A stretch of 64,000 nt of DNA from Sphingobium sp. OAS761 (GTDB lineage: Bacteria; Pseudomonadota; Alphaproteobacteria; Sphingomonadales; Sphingomonadaceae): positions 248,001 to 312,000 of the forward strand of contig NZ_JALJVY010000004.1 in the NCBI RefSeq assembly GCF_024168485.1. Reading direction: 5' to 3'. Under the pieces are notes generated by a model that was not told the origin of the DNA, ran no database searches, and worked only from the letters and a program-made list of their open reading frames with translations. Each line of letters opens with the position of its first letter. The stretch's first letter is position 1. This document shows, in pieces, positions 55,381 to 63,613 of the stretch. The translations under genes were made by a program, and so were the position numbers.

Positions 55381-56400
55381 GTGAGCTTCATCATGCGTCC
55401 GGCGCGGGCCGACGATCTTCAGACGCTATACGAAATGGCGAAGCTGACTGGCGGCGGCTTTACAAATTTGCCGCCGGACCGTGTGTCGCTGGCCGCGAAG
55501 CTGGAAAGGACCGAAAAGGCATTGTCGCGCTCCGGCGACGACGTGGCGGACGAACTTATCGTCATGGTTCTTGAAAATGTCGAAACGGGACAAGTGCGCG
55601 GAACTTGCCAGATATTCTCTACGGTCGGACAAAGCTGGCCCTTTTATTCCTATCGTCTCGGTGTCCTGACCCAGCACAGCCGCGAACTGGGGCGTACCTT
55701 CCGTGCGCAGATGCTTTCGTTGACGACCGATCTGGAAGGCTCAGTCGAAGTGGGCGGGCTGTTTCTCCATCCGCGTGAACGGGCAGAAGGGCTCGGGCTG
55801 TTACTGGCGCGCAGCCGCTACCTCTATATCCGGGGCCATCGCAGCAGATTTGGCGACCGCGTGATCGCCGAGCTTCGCGGGGTCATCGACGAAGCCGGTG
55901 GTTCTCCTTTCTGGGACGGGCTGGCCGGCCGCTTTTTCGGTATGAGCTTTCAGGAAGCGGATGAATTCAACGCGGTCAACGGCAATCAGTTTATCGCCGA
56001 CCTCATGCCCAAGACGCCGATCTATACTGCCATGCTGACCGACAGCGCTCGCGCCGTTATCGGCCTGCCGCACCCCAACGGCCGAGCAGCGATGCGCATG
56101 CTGGAGACGGAAGGGTTCGAAAATGCCGGATATGTCGATATATTCGATGGTGGCCCAACAATGATCGGGCAGATTGATCAGCTCAAGACCGTCTCCGGCG
56201 CCAGGGATGTGATCCTAGACCAGTTGCATGACAAGGGCGGCCGCAAGATGCTGATCGCAAGCGGCCGGCTTTCGGATTTCCGGTGCGCGTGGGGCTATGT
56301 GGAGGAGCTTCCGGATGGTGGTGTTTCGCTCGATGGCACAAGCGCGATGCTACTTGACCTGAAACCCGGCTCATCCTTCACAATGGCGGGACGCGCATGA
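55381..56400 (+). CDS. astA: Arginine N-succinyltransferase
   Basis: First step of the arginine succinyltransferase pathway: L-arginine and succinyl-CoA to N2-succinylarginine. The 339-residue protein (E. coli AstA 344) has the GNAT-like fold with MRPARADDLQTLYEMAKLTG, TNLPPDRVSL and FWDGLAGRFFGMSFQEAD, the latter typical of AstA. Starts at GTG 55381 with AGGGG upstream; the in-frame ATG at 55393 is possible. The stop overlaps the astB start by four bases. Confidence 0.94.
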   Translation: MSFIMRPARADDLQTLYEMAKLTGGGFTNLPPDRVSLAAKLERTEKALSRSGDDVADELIVMVLENVETGQVRGTCQIFSTVGQSWPFYSYRLGVLTQHSRELGRTFRAQMLSLTTDLEGSVEVGGLFLHPRERAEGLGLLLARSRYLYIRGHRSRFGDRVIAELRGVIDEAGGSPFWDGLAGRFFGMSFQEADEFNAVNGNQFIADLMPKTPIYTAMLTDSARAVIGLPHPNGRAAMRMLETEGFENAGYVDIFDGGPTMIGQIDQLKTVSGARDVILDQLHDKGGRKMLIASGRLSDFRCAWGYVEELPDGGVSLDGTSAMLLDLKPGSSFTMAGRA

Positions 56401-57677
56401 GCATCGTGGAGATCAATTTCGACGGACTGATCGGGCCGAGTCATAATTATGCCGGCCTCAGTATCGGCAACCTTGCCTCCGCCAGAAGCGCGGGGGCGCC
56501 CTCCTACCCCCGCGCGGCGGCCTTGCAGGGTATAGAGAAGATGCGGGGCAATATCCGCCTTGGCCTGAAACAGGCTATCTTCCTGCCGCACCGCCGCCCC
56601 GATCTGGGCTGGCTTGCGCAACTCGGCACGACATTGGCGCATGCAGAGCCGCATATCCGCGCCGCCGCCATGTCCGCATCCTCGATGTGGGCCGCGAACG
56701 CCGCGACGGTTTCGCCGGCTGCGGACACTGTCGATGGCCGCACCCATCTGACCGTTGCGAATCTCGTCACCATGGCGCATCGCAGCCACGAATGGCCGCA
56801 GACCCTGGCACAGTTACGACTGGCGTTCTGCGATACGCAGATGTTCGCCGTTCATGGGCCGATACCTCCGCCGTTCGGGGATGAGGGAGCCGCCAACCAC
56901 ATGCGGCTGACCGAAAGGCACGACCTGCCCGGCGTCGAAATATTCGTCTATGGCCAGGCGGGCGGCAACTTTCCAGCCCGTCAGCATGTGGAGGCGAGCA
57001 AGGCCGTTGCCCGGCGACATGGGCTCGATCCGGTTCGGACCTTGTTTGTGCAGCAGTCGGAAGAAGCCATCGCCGCCGGCGCTTTCCACAATGACGTAGT
57101 GGCGGTCGCGAATGAACGCGTACTTTTCACGCATGAACTGGCGTTTGAAGGCAAGGCCGCCTTTTACGCGGCGCTGCGTGACCGGCTACCGTGCGTGGAG
57201 ATCATCGAAGTGCCGGCCAGTGCGGTAAGCCTTGAGGACGCCATACGCAGCTATCTGTTCAACGCCCAGCTGGTCACACTTCCCGATGGTGGCATGGCGC
57301 TGGTTCTACCTATGGAGGCCAGGGAGACACCAGCGGTGTGGACCTGGCTGGAACAGCTGGTCGCGGGCAACGGTCCGATCCGTCGCCTTGTACCGGTAAA
57401 CGTGCGCCAATCCATGGCAAATGGCGGCGGTCCCGCTTGTCTGCGCCTGCGTGTCGTTGCCGATCCTGCGGCGATCGATCCGCGCTTCCTGGTGGACGAG
57501 GTTCGTCTGGACGCGATTGCTGCGATCGTTGCCAGCCATTGGCCGGAACGGATCGTGCCGGACGAGCTGGCCGACACCCGCCTGATCGCACAAATTGAAC
57601 AATCTTGGTTAACGCTTGTTGACCATTTGCAGCTATCGGGCGATCTTGTTCCTATCGAGGCGGACAAGACCGCCTGA
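56397..57677 (+). CDS. astB: N-succinylarginine dihydrolase
   Basis: Hydrolyses N2-succinylarginine to succinylornithine, two NH3 and CO2. The 426-residue protein (E. coli 447) starts SIVEINFDGLIGPSHNYAGL, characteristic of AstB. It keeps SSMWAANAATVSPAADTVDG and HNDVVAVANE, which include guanidino-binding and catalytic residues of the amidinotransferase fold. Overlaps astA (ATGA). Next steps AstC and AstD are not in this window. Confidence 0.95.
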   Translation: MSIVEINFDGLIGPSHNYAGLSIGNLASARSAGAPSYPRAAALQGIEKMRGNIRLGLKQAIFLPHRRPDLGWLAQLGTTLAHAEPHIRAAAMSASSMWAANAATVSPAADTVDGRTHLTVANLVTMAHRSHEWPQTLAQLRLAFCDTQMFAVHGPIPPPFGDEGAANHMRLTERHDLPGVEIFVYGQAGGNFPARQHVEASKAVARRHGLDPVRTLFVQQSEEAIAAGAFHNDVVAVANERVLFTHELAFEGKAAFYAALRDRLPCVEIIEVPASAVSLEDAIRSYLFNAQLVTLPDGGMALVLPMEARETPAVWTWLEQLVAGNGPIRRLVPVNVRQSMANGGGPACLRLRVVADPAAIDPRFLVDEVRLDAIAAIVASHWPERIVPDELADTRLIAQIEQSWLTLVDHLQLSGDLVPIEADKTA

Positions 57678-57687
57678 CAGGATTGAA

Positions 57688-57909
57688 ATGAACCGCATCA
57701 AGCGCCTTTTCGTTATAAAAACCAAATTCGAGGCGTTTCTTGTCATTTACGCTCTTGCTTTGGGTGCCGCACAACGTGGCGCCATATATATACAAGAATA
57801 TCCGGGTCTCGGGGGAAAGATACTCGCTTTAGCATGTTCCGGCGCCGTATTCATGGCAGGCGGAATGATTATCGATGCGTTAAATCATCGGCAAGTGTCC
57901 GCGGGTTAG
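57688..57909 (+). CDS. Small sphingomonad membrane protein, function unknown
   Basis: A 73-residue protein with two hydrophobic segments, FEAFLVIYALALGAAQRG and ILALACSGAVFMAGGMIIDAL, around a short loop with YPGLGGK. A basic start (MNRIKRLFVIKTK) puts the N-terminus inside. I recall similar short proteins in sphingomonads, without a known role. It follows astB by ten bases and may share that transcript. Confidence 0.7.
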   Translation: MNRIKRLFVIKTKFEAFLVIYALALGAAQRGAIYIQEYPGLGGKILALACSGAVFMAGGMIIDALNHRQVSAG

Positions 57910-57917
57910 GAAGTAGA

Positions 57918-57967
57918 TGTCCATTTCGGACAGATATCGACAACTATCGATGGGTAAAATGCGATAG
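57918..57967. promoter_or_regulatory. Operator-like repeats before the Phd-PAS gene
   Basis: TGTCC-N5-GGACA is a perfect palindrome at 57918-57932. Then TATCGA at 57935 and again at 57945 lie one helical turn apart, and GCGATA at 57961 resembles their complement. This spacing is typical of autoregulator sites of antitoxins, but no binding protein is known here. Confidence 0.4.
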
Positions 57968-57996
57968 AGCAGCCCTGTGCAATCGGGAGACGGGAT

Positions 57997-58917
57997 ATGG
58001 AAGCCAAGCGGGAGAGAAGCGTTTCAGCGGCTGAATTAGTCCGAAATTTCGCACATTGGCGCGAAGTAGGGTCGCACGAACCCGTGAAGATTACCCATCA
58101 TGGGCGGGAAACCCATATCTTCATGGCTCTTGAGCGATTCCGGACCATCGCACGCGAGAAACCTTCCTCCCGTCCGGGCGATGCCAGTCTCGAATTAGCA
58201 AACCGCCTCCATCAAGGCGTAATCATTTGCGGCTCCGACCTGCGCATCGAATTCGCAAACCATGTCGCGCTGACGATGGCAAATCGTTGGCATCAAACCT
58301 TGAACGGACGGGATTTGTGGGACGGCCTGCCTGAGCTACGCGGTGCCCTGACAGAGGCGCATATCCGGCATACATTGGCATCGGGGGAAGCCAATGCGGC
58401 AGACATTCCTTCGCCCTTCCGCGACGAGAGTTGGCTGCGTTTCGAAACCTTCCCCTATCGCGAAGGCATCGCTATCCTACTGCGAGATATTTCATCGGAA
58501 ATGCAACGGCTTAGACTGGCTGACGTCAAGACAGCCATGCTGCGGGCCATGAACCTGCACGGGGGCGTGGGATATATACGTATTTCGGCCCGCAATTTCA
58601 TAGAATTTGCCGATGACAGTTTCTGCAAGATGTTGGGCCTGCCGCCGGACCGACTGATGAATGTCTGCCTTCCGGATTTGGTCGAATTATCCGCCCGCCC
58701 CCGTTTTCGCGAGGATATCGAGCATGTTATGCGCGGCGAAGGAGACCGGCTGGTAGAAACGCGCCTGCTGACGAATACGGGCGCGATCCAGCCGATCAAG
58801 GGAGCGCTGGTCCGGTTATGCGGCACTTATGGGACCGAAGGTGCCGTAATGGTGCTTACCCCCGACACCAACCAGTTGCCGACAGGACAATTGTCCGGCG
58901 GCAAATCCGACCTTTGA
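57997..58917 (+). CDS. Phd/YefM-like antitoxin domain fused to two PAS domains
   Basis: A 306-residue protein of unusual architecture. Residues ~1-55 (SVSAAELVRNFAHWREVGSH, then EPVKITHHGRETHIFMALE) resemble the Phd/YefM DNA-binding and dimerisation fold, with the SAAELVRNF start of that family. Two PAS-like segments follow: ~65-170 (GVIICGSDLRIEFANHVAL ending GIAILLRDIS) and ~185-290 (GYIRISARNFIEFADDSF ending EGAVMVLTPD). There is no toxin gene next to it. A sensor-regulator is inferred. ATG 57997 has GGGAG before it. Confidence 0.72.
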   Translation: MEAKRERSVSAAELVRNFAHWREVGSHEPVKITHHGRETHIFMALERFRTIAREKPSSRPGDASLELANRLHQGVIICGSDLRIEFANHVALTMANRWHQTLNGRDLWDGLPELRGALTEAHIRHTLASGEANAADIPSPFRDESWLRFETFPYREGIAILLRDISSEMQRLRLADVKTAMLRAMNLHGGVGYIRISARNFIEFADDSFCKMLGLPPDRLMNVCLPDLVELSARPRFREDIEHVMRGEGDRLVETRLLTNTGAIQPIKGALVRLCGTYGTEGAVMVLTPDTNQLPTGQLSGGKSDL

Positions 58918-58963
58918 AGATGTACCGACCTTGGCGTCGAACGGCGAGAAATGGCGGTAGCCA

Positions 58964-58989
58964 GAATTTTGCGCAAATGATGCAAATTC
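58964..58989. repeat. Imperfect inverted repeat before tadE-like gene
   Basis: GAATTTTGC and GCAAATTC surround a nine-base centre with one unpaired T. It lies 42-67 bases before the tadE-type start in an AT-rich part of the 113-base gap, and may be promoter or operator DNA. Confidence 0.35.
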
Positions 58990-59030
58990 GCGTGGCAATC
59001 GGGAAAACCGAACATTGAATATGGCGATCT

Positions 59031-59492
59031 ATGCTCAACAGCATGATCGACCAAACTCCCCATTACCGGCGTAGCGCCCGCCATTCACCGCCCGAACGCA
59101 TCGGCTCCGAACGAGGCAGCGTACTCGTCGAGGCAGCCTTTGCGCTGCCGCTGCTTGTGAGCCTGTTGTGCGGCATCCTGATATACGGAAGCTGGTTCAT
59201 GACCGCGCATAGTCTGCAACAGGCGGCCAACGACGCGGCCCGCGCAGCAATCGCCGGACTGAACGCGACCGAAAGGCGCGCCCTGGTCGATCAAAGCGTG
59301 TTGGCAGCCCGGCAAGCCTTTCCCGCGCCGAACGCAAACAGCATCACCGTAGGTACCGACGAAAGCAGCGGATATTATTCGGTCACGCTGCGCTATGACC
59401 TTAGCCATGCCCCGTTTTTCAGTCTGGCGCCGGCGGTCATTTCTTCGATGACGCTGGAGCGCAGTGCCGTGGTGCGGATTCCGACGTCATGA
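59031..59492 (+). CDS. TadE/TadG-like pilus assembly protein
   Basis: Pseudopilin-like membrane protein of the Tad/Flp pilus system. The 153-residue protein has an N-terminal cytoplasmic segment and the TadE motif ERGSVLVEAAFALPLLVSLL at ~27-46, where the hydrophobic stretch continues to form one span with the processing-site glutamate. The C-terminus is periplasmic. It is coupled to the next gene by an ATGA overlap. Core tad genes are not nearby. Confidence 0.85.
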   Translation: MLNSMIDQTPHYRRSARHSPPERIGSERGSVLVEAAFALPLLVSLLCGILIYGSWFMTAHSLQQAANDAARAAIAGLNATERRALVDQSVLAARQAFPAPNANSITVGTDESSGYYSVTLRYDLSHAPFFSLAPAVISSMTLERSAVVRIPTS

Positions 59493-61111
59493 CCCGCCAT
59501 CGACTGATCTCGGATCAACGCGGCGGCATCTCGCTGATCATTGCAGGGTCGCTCTTCATGCTGGCCGGTGCCGCCACGATGGCGGTAGACCTGGGCTCTG
59601 TCTATCTGGCTCGGCGACAATTGCAGGGGATGGCCGACGCGGCCGCCCTTGCCGCGGTCGACGGAGGGCGTCCAGCCGTCATCGCCCTCCTGGCTCGCAA
59701 CGGCGCCACGAATGTCTCGCTATCGTCCTTGCAGAGTGGAGATTACAGCAAGGACCCGGCTGTGGCTGTAAATGATCGATTTTCCCCAGGCGGCACCGGA
59801 TTGGCGACGCAGGTCGAATTACGCCGACGCACGCCGTTGTTCTTCGCCAAATTGCTGGTGGGCCGCGATGGCATAGACCTGACGGCGCGCGCGATAGCGG
59901 CCCGGTCCAATGCCACCGCTTTTTCGCTCAGTACCGGACTTGCAGCGGTAAGCGGCGGCCTGCCCAACATGCTGCTGTCCAGTCTGGCCGGAACGCAGTT
60001 GGATCTTACCGTCATGGATACCCAGGGTCTGGCGAGCCTTGACATGGACCTGCTGAATGTTGCCGACGCATTGCGTGTCCGTCTGGGCCATGATGGCGAA
60101 AGTTACGGGGACCTGTTCAACCGCGAAATTCCCCTATCCACGTTGCTGGGCGCCATGGCCGACGCCGCCGGCTCGAGCCCGACGGCATCCATCCTGCTCG
60201 GCTTGAGCACGCGTTTGACGGGGCGGTCGATCCGCCTTTCGGATATCGTCGATCTTGGCCCTGCCGCGAATGCGGGAAGCTCGACCGGCCAGCCCAATAT
60301 CGTGGTCGACGCCTTCACCATGCTACGCATGCTGCTCAGTCCGCCGGCTGGCACATCCGTCCCGATCGATTTCAACCTTACGGTCCCCGGCCTGACGACG
60401 ACCCGGCTGAAGCTGATCCTTGGCAATGGACAGGCACACTCCCCGATGATGACCGTCACCTCCAGCCAGGATGTCATCCTTCGAACCGGGCAGGCGCGCA
60501 TATATTTGGAAAGCAATGTCGCGACGCTTTTGCCGGGTATCGCATCCATCCATGTTCCCCTCTATGTCGAACTTGCCGCTGCCGAGGCGCGATTGTCCGC
60601 AATGCAGTGCGACAGCGCCAGCCCTGACGCGGGCGTAACCTTGGCAGTGACGCCATCGATCGGCAGCGTTGCCCTCGCCGATGTTGACACTGGCGCGTTG
60701 ACGAATTTCGCTACGGTGCCCAATCCTCGGCCTGCATTGCTCGCTCAGACTTTGCTAGGCACCCGCGTCACTGGCTATTCGAATGTCTCGCTTGGCGGGG
60801 CACAATCGCAGAATATCCATTTCACCCCTGACGAAATAAGGAGCGACCAGGTCAAACGTGCAAGCACCAACGATCTGACGCAGGCTGTAGCGGCCAGTGC
60901 GCTCACCAACGCGCGCATTCAGGTTTCCCTGCTGGGCGTGAATGTCAGCGCCAGCCCATTGCTTGCGCCGGTGGCTTCCCTGCTTGGCACAACGGCCCCG
61001 CTGCTCGACGACATCATAAACGGCGTAACCGCTTCTCTCGGCGTCAGCCTGGGCAACGCCGATGTGCAGGTCCATGATCTGCGCTGTGGGATGGCGACAC
61101 TGGTAGCCTGA
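59489..61111 (+). CDS. TadG-family pilus-associated protein, large
   Basis: A 540-residue protein with the TadG-type opening DQRGGISLIIAGSLFMLAGA then ATMAVDLGSVYLARRQLQGMA (a membrane span with the VDLG pattern). The rest is a long, Ser/Thr/Asn-rich, mostly beta extracytoplasmic region without a motif I recognise; some segments resemble DUF2134-like domains. One pair of Cys near 375 and 535. It follows the tadE-like gene by overlap. May be a secreted partner of a pilus. Confidence 0.75.
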   Translation: MTRHRLISDQRGGISLIIAGSLFMLAGAATMAVDLGSVYLARRQLQGMADAAALAAVDGGRPAVIALLARNGATNVSLSSLQSGDYSKDPAVAVNDRFSPGGTGLATQVELRRRTPLFFAKLLVGRDGIDLTARAIAARSNATAFSLSTGLAAVSGGLPNMLLSSLAGTQLDLTVMDTQGLASLDMDLLNVADALRVRLGHDGESYGDLFNREIPLSTLLGAMADAAGSSPTASILLGLSTRLTGRSIRLSDIVDLGPAANAGSSTGQPNIVVDAFTMLRMLLSPPAGTSVPIDFNLTVPGLTTTRLKLILGNGQAHSPMMTVTSSQDVILRTGQARIYLESNVATLLPGIASIHVPLYVELAAAEARLSAMQCDSASPDAGVTLAVTPSIGSVALADVDTGALTNFATVPNPRPALLAQTLLGTRVTGYSNVSLGGAQSQNIHFTPDEIRSDQVKRASTNDLTQAVAASALTNARIQVSLLGVNVSASPLLAPVASLLGTTAPLLDDIINGVTASLGVSLGNADVQVHDLRCGMATLVA

Positions 61112-61161
61112 TCGGGTAGCGACTGGGCGAAAGCGGGTCGGGAAAATTTCCAGAGCAGGAA

Positions 61162-61299
61162 ATGGCGCACCTAGAGGGAGATAGTTTGAACGAACTATTC
61201 TCGACATTGGCCGACTGGAACCGTTGTCTCAGCTATCTGCCGGACGACCCATTCCCCGATTTTGATGGCGTTCCCACCGATGAACCAAGCCTAGAGTAA
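61162..61299 (+). CDS. Possible 45-residue small protein
   Basis: ATG 61162, or TTG 61186 with GGGAG before it, opens a short frame to a TAA at 61297-61299. It encodes LNELFSTLADWNRCLSYLPD and then an acidic, Pro-rich end (DDPFPDFDGVPTDEPSLE). The composition looks protein-like, but nothing is recognised. It sits between the tadG-like gene and the mobilization module; expression is unproven. Confidence 0.35.
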   Translation: MAHLEGDSLNELFSTLADWNRCLSYLPDDPFPDFDGVPTDEPSLE

Positions 61300-61322
61300 C
61301 TTCCCGCCGTTCCATTCAACCC

Positions 61323-61365
61323 GGCGCATCGTCCTGTCTTCACCAAGGAGGCCGGACGGTGCGCC
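61323..61365 (+). other. Candidate oriT or terminator: large inverted repeat before mobC
   Basis: GGCGCATCGTCC (61323-61334) and GGACGGTGCGCC (61354-61365) pair at 12 of 12 positions counting one T-G, with a 19-base spacer that includes TGTCTTCACC and AAGGAGG. TTTCTATTT follows. Position just before mobC and the relaxase fits an oriT, and CATCGTCCTGT loosely resembles an IncP-type nic ATCCTG. It could equally be the terminator of the preceding genes. Confidence 0.4.
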
Positions 61366-61388
61366 TTTCTATTTGCATGTTCACATGA
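61359..61388 (+). CDS. Nine-codon leader peptide overlapping mobC start
   Basis: GTG 61359 follows an ideal AAGGAGG (61345-61351) by seven bases and encodes MRLSICMFT, then TGA. That TGA overlaps the ATG of mobC by ATGA geometry. mobC has no good ribosome site of its own, so translation may be coupled through this leader. The ribosome site lies inside the inverted repeat spacer. Confidence 0.4.
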   Translation: MRLSICMFT

Positions 61389-61768
61389 CCGAACCGAAGC
61401 GCATACGCCCCGCTCCCAAGAGCGTCCGCGTCGAGCCAGAGAAGTGGTCACGCTGGACAGCGGCGGCGGCAGGCATGCCGATGAATGCGTTCATCATCGC
61501 TTGCGTGGATTATTGCATCGGCCTCCCATCGCTGATCGCTTCGAAGATATTGACCGATGACGACCACCGGGCGCTGACCAAGGCGCATGCCGCGCTGGGG
61601 GCTGGCCGCATCCCCAATAACCTCAACCAGATCGCCAAGGCGCTGAACGAACAGGCGCTCATCATGTCGCCGGACGTGGAAGCCGATCTCAAGGAAGCCT
61701 GCGGTTATGTCATCAGCATAGGGCGCATATTTCACAAGGTCGCCAAATCCATGCGGTGGCGGCCATGA
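61385..61768 (+). CDS. MobC-like mobilization accessory protein
   Basis: A 127-residue DNA-binding protein of plasmid or ICE mobilization that helps load the relaxase at oriT. The N-terminus (PKSVRVEPEKWSRWTAAAAG) is ribbon-helix-helix-like. The C-terminal half has the MobC hallmark GRIPNNLNQIAKALN (G-x-N-L-N-Q-I-A-x-x-x-N), then AVI-like helix YVISIGRIFHKVAKSM. The start 61385 overlaps the leader peptide stop; its own stop overlaps the relaxase start (ATGA). Marks the start of a mobile element region. Confidence 0.82.
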   Translation: MTEPKRIRPAPKSVRVEPEKWSRWTAAAAGMPMNAFIIACVDYCIGLPSLIASKILTDDDHRALTKAHAALGAGRIPNNLNQIAKALNEQALIMSPDVEADLKEACGYVISIGRIFHKVAKSMRWRP

Positions 61769-63153
61769 TTATCAAGGCAAAGACCAGAGGCGATGCCGTT
61801 GCACTGGGGCGCTACCTGCTAAGCTCCAAAAACGAGCAGATCGAAATCCATTCCGTGGACGGCTTCTTTGCCGATGACGTGTTGGGCGCGATGCGCGAAA
61901 CGGAGGCGCAGGCCAGCGCCGTCAAATCCAGACAATATCTGTTTTCCATGTCGCTCTCCCCGCCACCCAATGAAGAAGTTGGCATGGAGGTGTACGACAA
62001 AGCCATTCTCAACGTGAAGGAACGCATGGGCCTGTCCGGCCAGCCCCATATAGCCCTGTTTCACGAAAATGGCGGGCGACGGCATATGCACCTTGTCATC
62101 AGCCGGATCGATCCGGAAACCCTCACCGTCAAACCCGTGGACCATTATAAATACAAGCTGCGCGATCTTTCCAAATCTATCTTCGTCGAGCGCGGCTGGG
62201 ATATGCCGCGAGGCTTGATCGACAAAGAAAACCGCGACCCCCGGCAATTTACGATGGCCGAATGGCAACAGGCGAGGCGCATCGGGCGGGATTCCGCGCA
62301 TTTGAAAATGCTGGCGCAGGAAGCATGGGCGATGTCCGACAATCCGGCCAGCTTCGAGAAGGCGATGGAATCGCGCGGCCTGTATTTGGCGCGTGGCGAC
62401 CGCCGCAGCCATGTGGCGATGACATGGCAAGGCGAAGTCTTCGCTCTTGCCCGCTTACTCAACCGCAGGACAAAGGAAGTGCGCGAGCGTCTCGGTTCTT
62501 CCGACACCATGCGCGATCTCGAAACCACCCGCCAGCATGTCCGCGATACGGTAGAACCCATGCTCCAGCGGCTGGCCGGACAGGCCGATCAGCAAAAGGC
62601 GCAGGCGCTTTCATCCTTCGACCAGCGCCGCATGGCGATGACACAGGGCCATAGCGCGGAACGCAAGCGGCTGGACGCTGGCATCGAAGCGCGGCGTTTG
62701 TCTGAACAGAAGACCCGGACCGAAAGGTTGCGCACGGGTATCATGGGCCTGTGGGATCGCATGACGGGCAAGCATAGCCGCGTACATCGCCAGAATGAAT
62801 TCGAAGCGCTCATGGCGATGCGCCGGGATCGTGAGCAGCGCGATGCGCTTGTTCTAGCGCAACTACGCGAACGCCGCACCTTGCAGGTGGAAATTGCGGA
62901 AGTGCAGAAACGCCATGAGGCGCGGCTTGATGCCTTGCACCGCGATCTTGCGGCCCAGCGCGAACAGCCGCAACCGCAAGTCCAGCCGCAGCAGGTGTAT
63001 CGGCAGCGCCAGACCGAAACCGCGAGGGAGCCGTTCAGACAGGCCGTTATGCCTTCGCGTGACGAGCGCATGACACAACGCGAAGAGCGCCGTAATCGTC
63101 AGCGTGACCGCAGCCGTGAGCGCAGCCGCGATTTCGGATATGGTATGGAATGA
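61765..63153 (+). CDS. Relaxase/mobilization nuclease (VirD2/MobA-like)
   Basis: Nicks and covalently holds DNA at oriT for conjugal transfer. The 462-residue protein has an N-terminal relaxase domain with GRYLLSSKNEQIEI and the metal-binding HENGGRRHMHLVISRID (H-M-H pair). The C-terminal half (~260-460) is a charged, Arg/Gln/Glu-rich coiled coil ending RNRQRDRSRERSRDF. The ATG overlaps the mobC stop; a GTG at 61756 would add three residues. Class (MOBP or MOBV) is not certain. No type IV secretion genes are in view. Confidence 0.85.
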   Translation: MIIKAKTRGDAVALGRYLLSSKNEQIEIHSVDGFFADDVLGAMRETEAQASAVKSRQYLFSMSLSPPPNEEVGMEVYDKAILNVKERMGLSGQPHIALFHENGGRRHMHLVISRIDPETLTVKPVDHYKYKLRDLSKSIFVERGWDMPRGLIDKENRDPRQFTMAEWQQARRIGRDSAHLKMLAQEAWAMSDNPASFEKAMESRGLYLARGDRRSHVAMTWQGEVFALARLLNRRTKEVRERLGSSDTMRDLETTRQHVRDTVEPMLQRLAGQADQQKAQALSSFDQRRMAMTQGHSAERKRLDAGIEARRLSEQKTRTERLRTGIMGLWDRMTGKHSRVHRQNEFEALMAMRRDREQRDALVLAQLRERRTLQVEIAEVQKRHEARLDALHRDLAAQREQPQPQVQPQQVYRQRQTETAREPFRQAVMPSRDERMTQREERRNRQRDRSRERSRDFGYGME

Positions 63154-63181
63154 AAAAAGGGGCGGCTTTGAGAGCCGCCCC
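63153..63181 (-). terminator. Terminator for the two-TM gene, touching the relaxase stop
   Basis: GGGGCGGCT and AGCCGCCCC form a perfect 9-bp stem with loop TTGAG at 63159-63181. Read on the minus strand it is followed by TTTTTT (63158-63153), so it ends transcription from the minus-strand gene at 63210. Its last T lies in the relaxase stop codon. Confidence 0.8.
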
Positions 63182-63209
63182 GCTTGTCCGGAGTAGTTGC
63201 GTGGTCGGC

Positions 63210-63500
63210 CTATTTGATCCAGCCGCGTGAAGCCAGATAGGTGAACACAAGCCATATCAGGATTAGCGCCATCAGATTGAAGAAGGCGAAGACCATGAAG
63301 GCACTGACCAGAAACCACAGCACCGACACCAGCCCTTCCGTCCATGCACCATAGTTCAGTACGGTGTAGTCCTTCACCCAGCCGCTTGTGCCGTTGTAGA
63401 TTTGCGCTGTCAGCAGAAAGGTCATCACGAGCGAAACACCCACCGAGAGCATCATCATCGCCTTCTTGACCAACCCGCCCTTATCGCTTGTCGTCGCCAT
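63210..63500 (-). CDS. Small two-TM protein of the mobilization region
   Basis: A 96-residue protein with two hydrophobic segments, MMMLSVGVSLVMTFLLTA and SVLWFLVSAFMVFAFFNLMA with further LILIWLVFTYLA, separated by YNGTSGWVKDYTVLNYGAW. A basic N-terminus (KGGLVKK) points inside. ATG 63500 has AAAGGG before it; the longer ORF to 63590 has no better start. Unrecognised. Opposite in direction to the relaxase gene. Confidence 0.65.
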   Translation of the reverse strand: MATTSDKGGLVKKAMMMLSVGVSLVMTFLLTAQIYNGTSGWVKDYTVLNYGAWTEGLVSVLWFLVSAFMVFAFFNLMALILIWLVFTYLASRGWIK

Positions 63501-63613
63501 CTTTTCACCCTTTCGAGATTTCCGCGCATTAGTGCGCCCGAAGTCTCGGACTAGGAGGCCGTGGCCGCGATGGCGGGAAGATTGGCGCAACGCCGACCAA
63601 AGCAGGTAATGGC

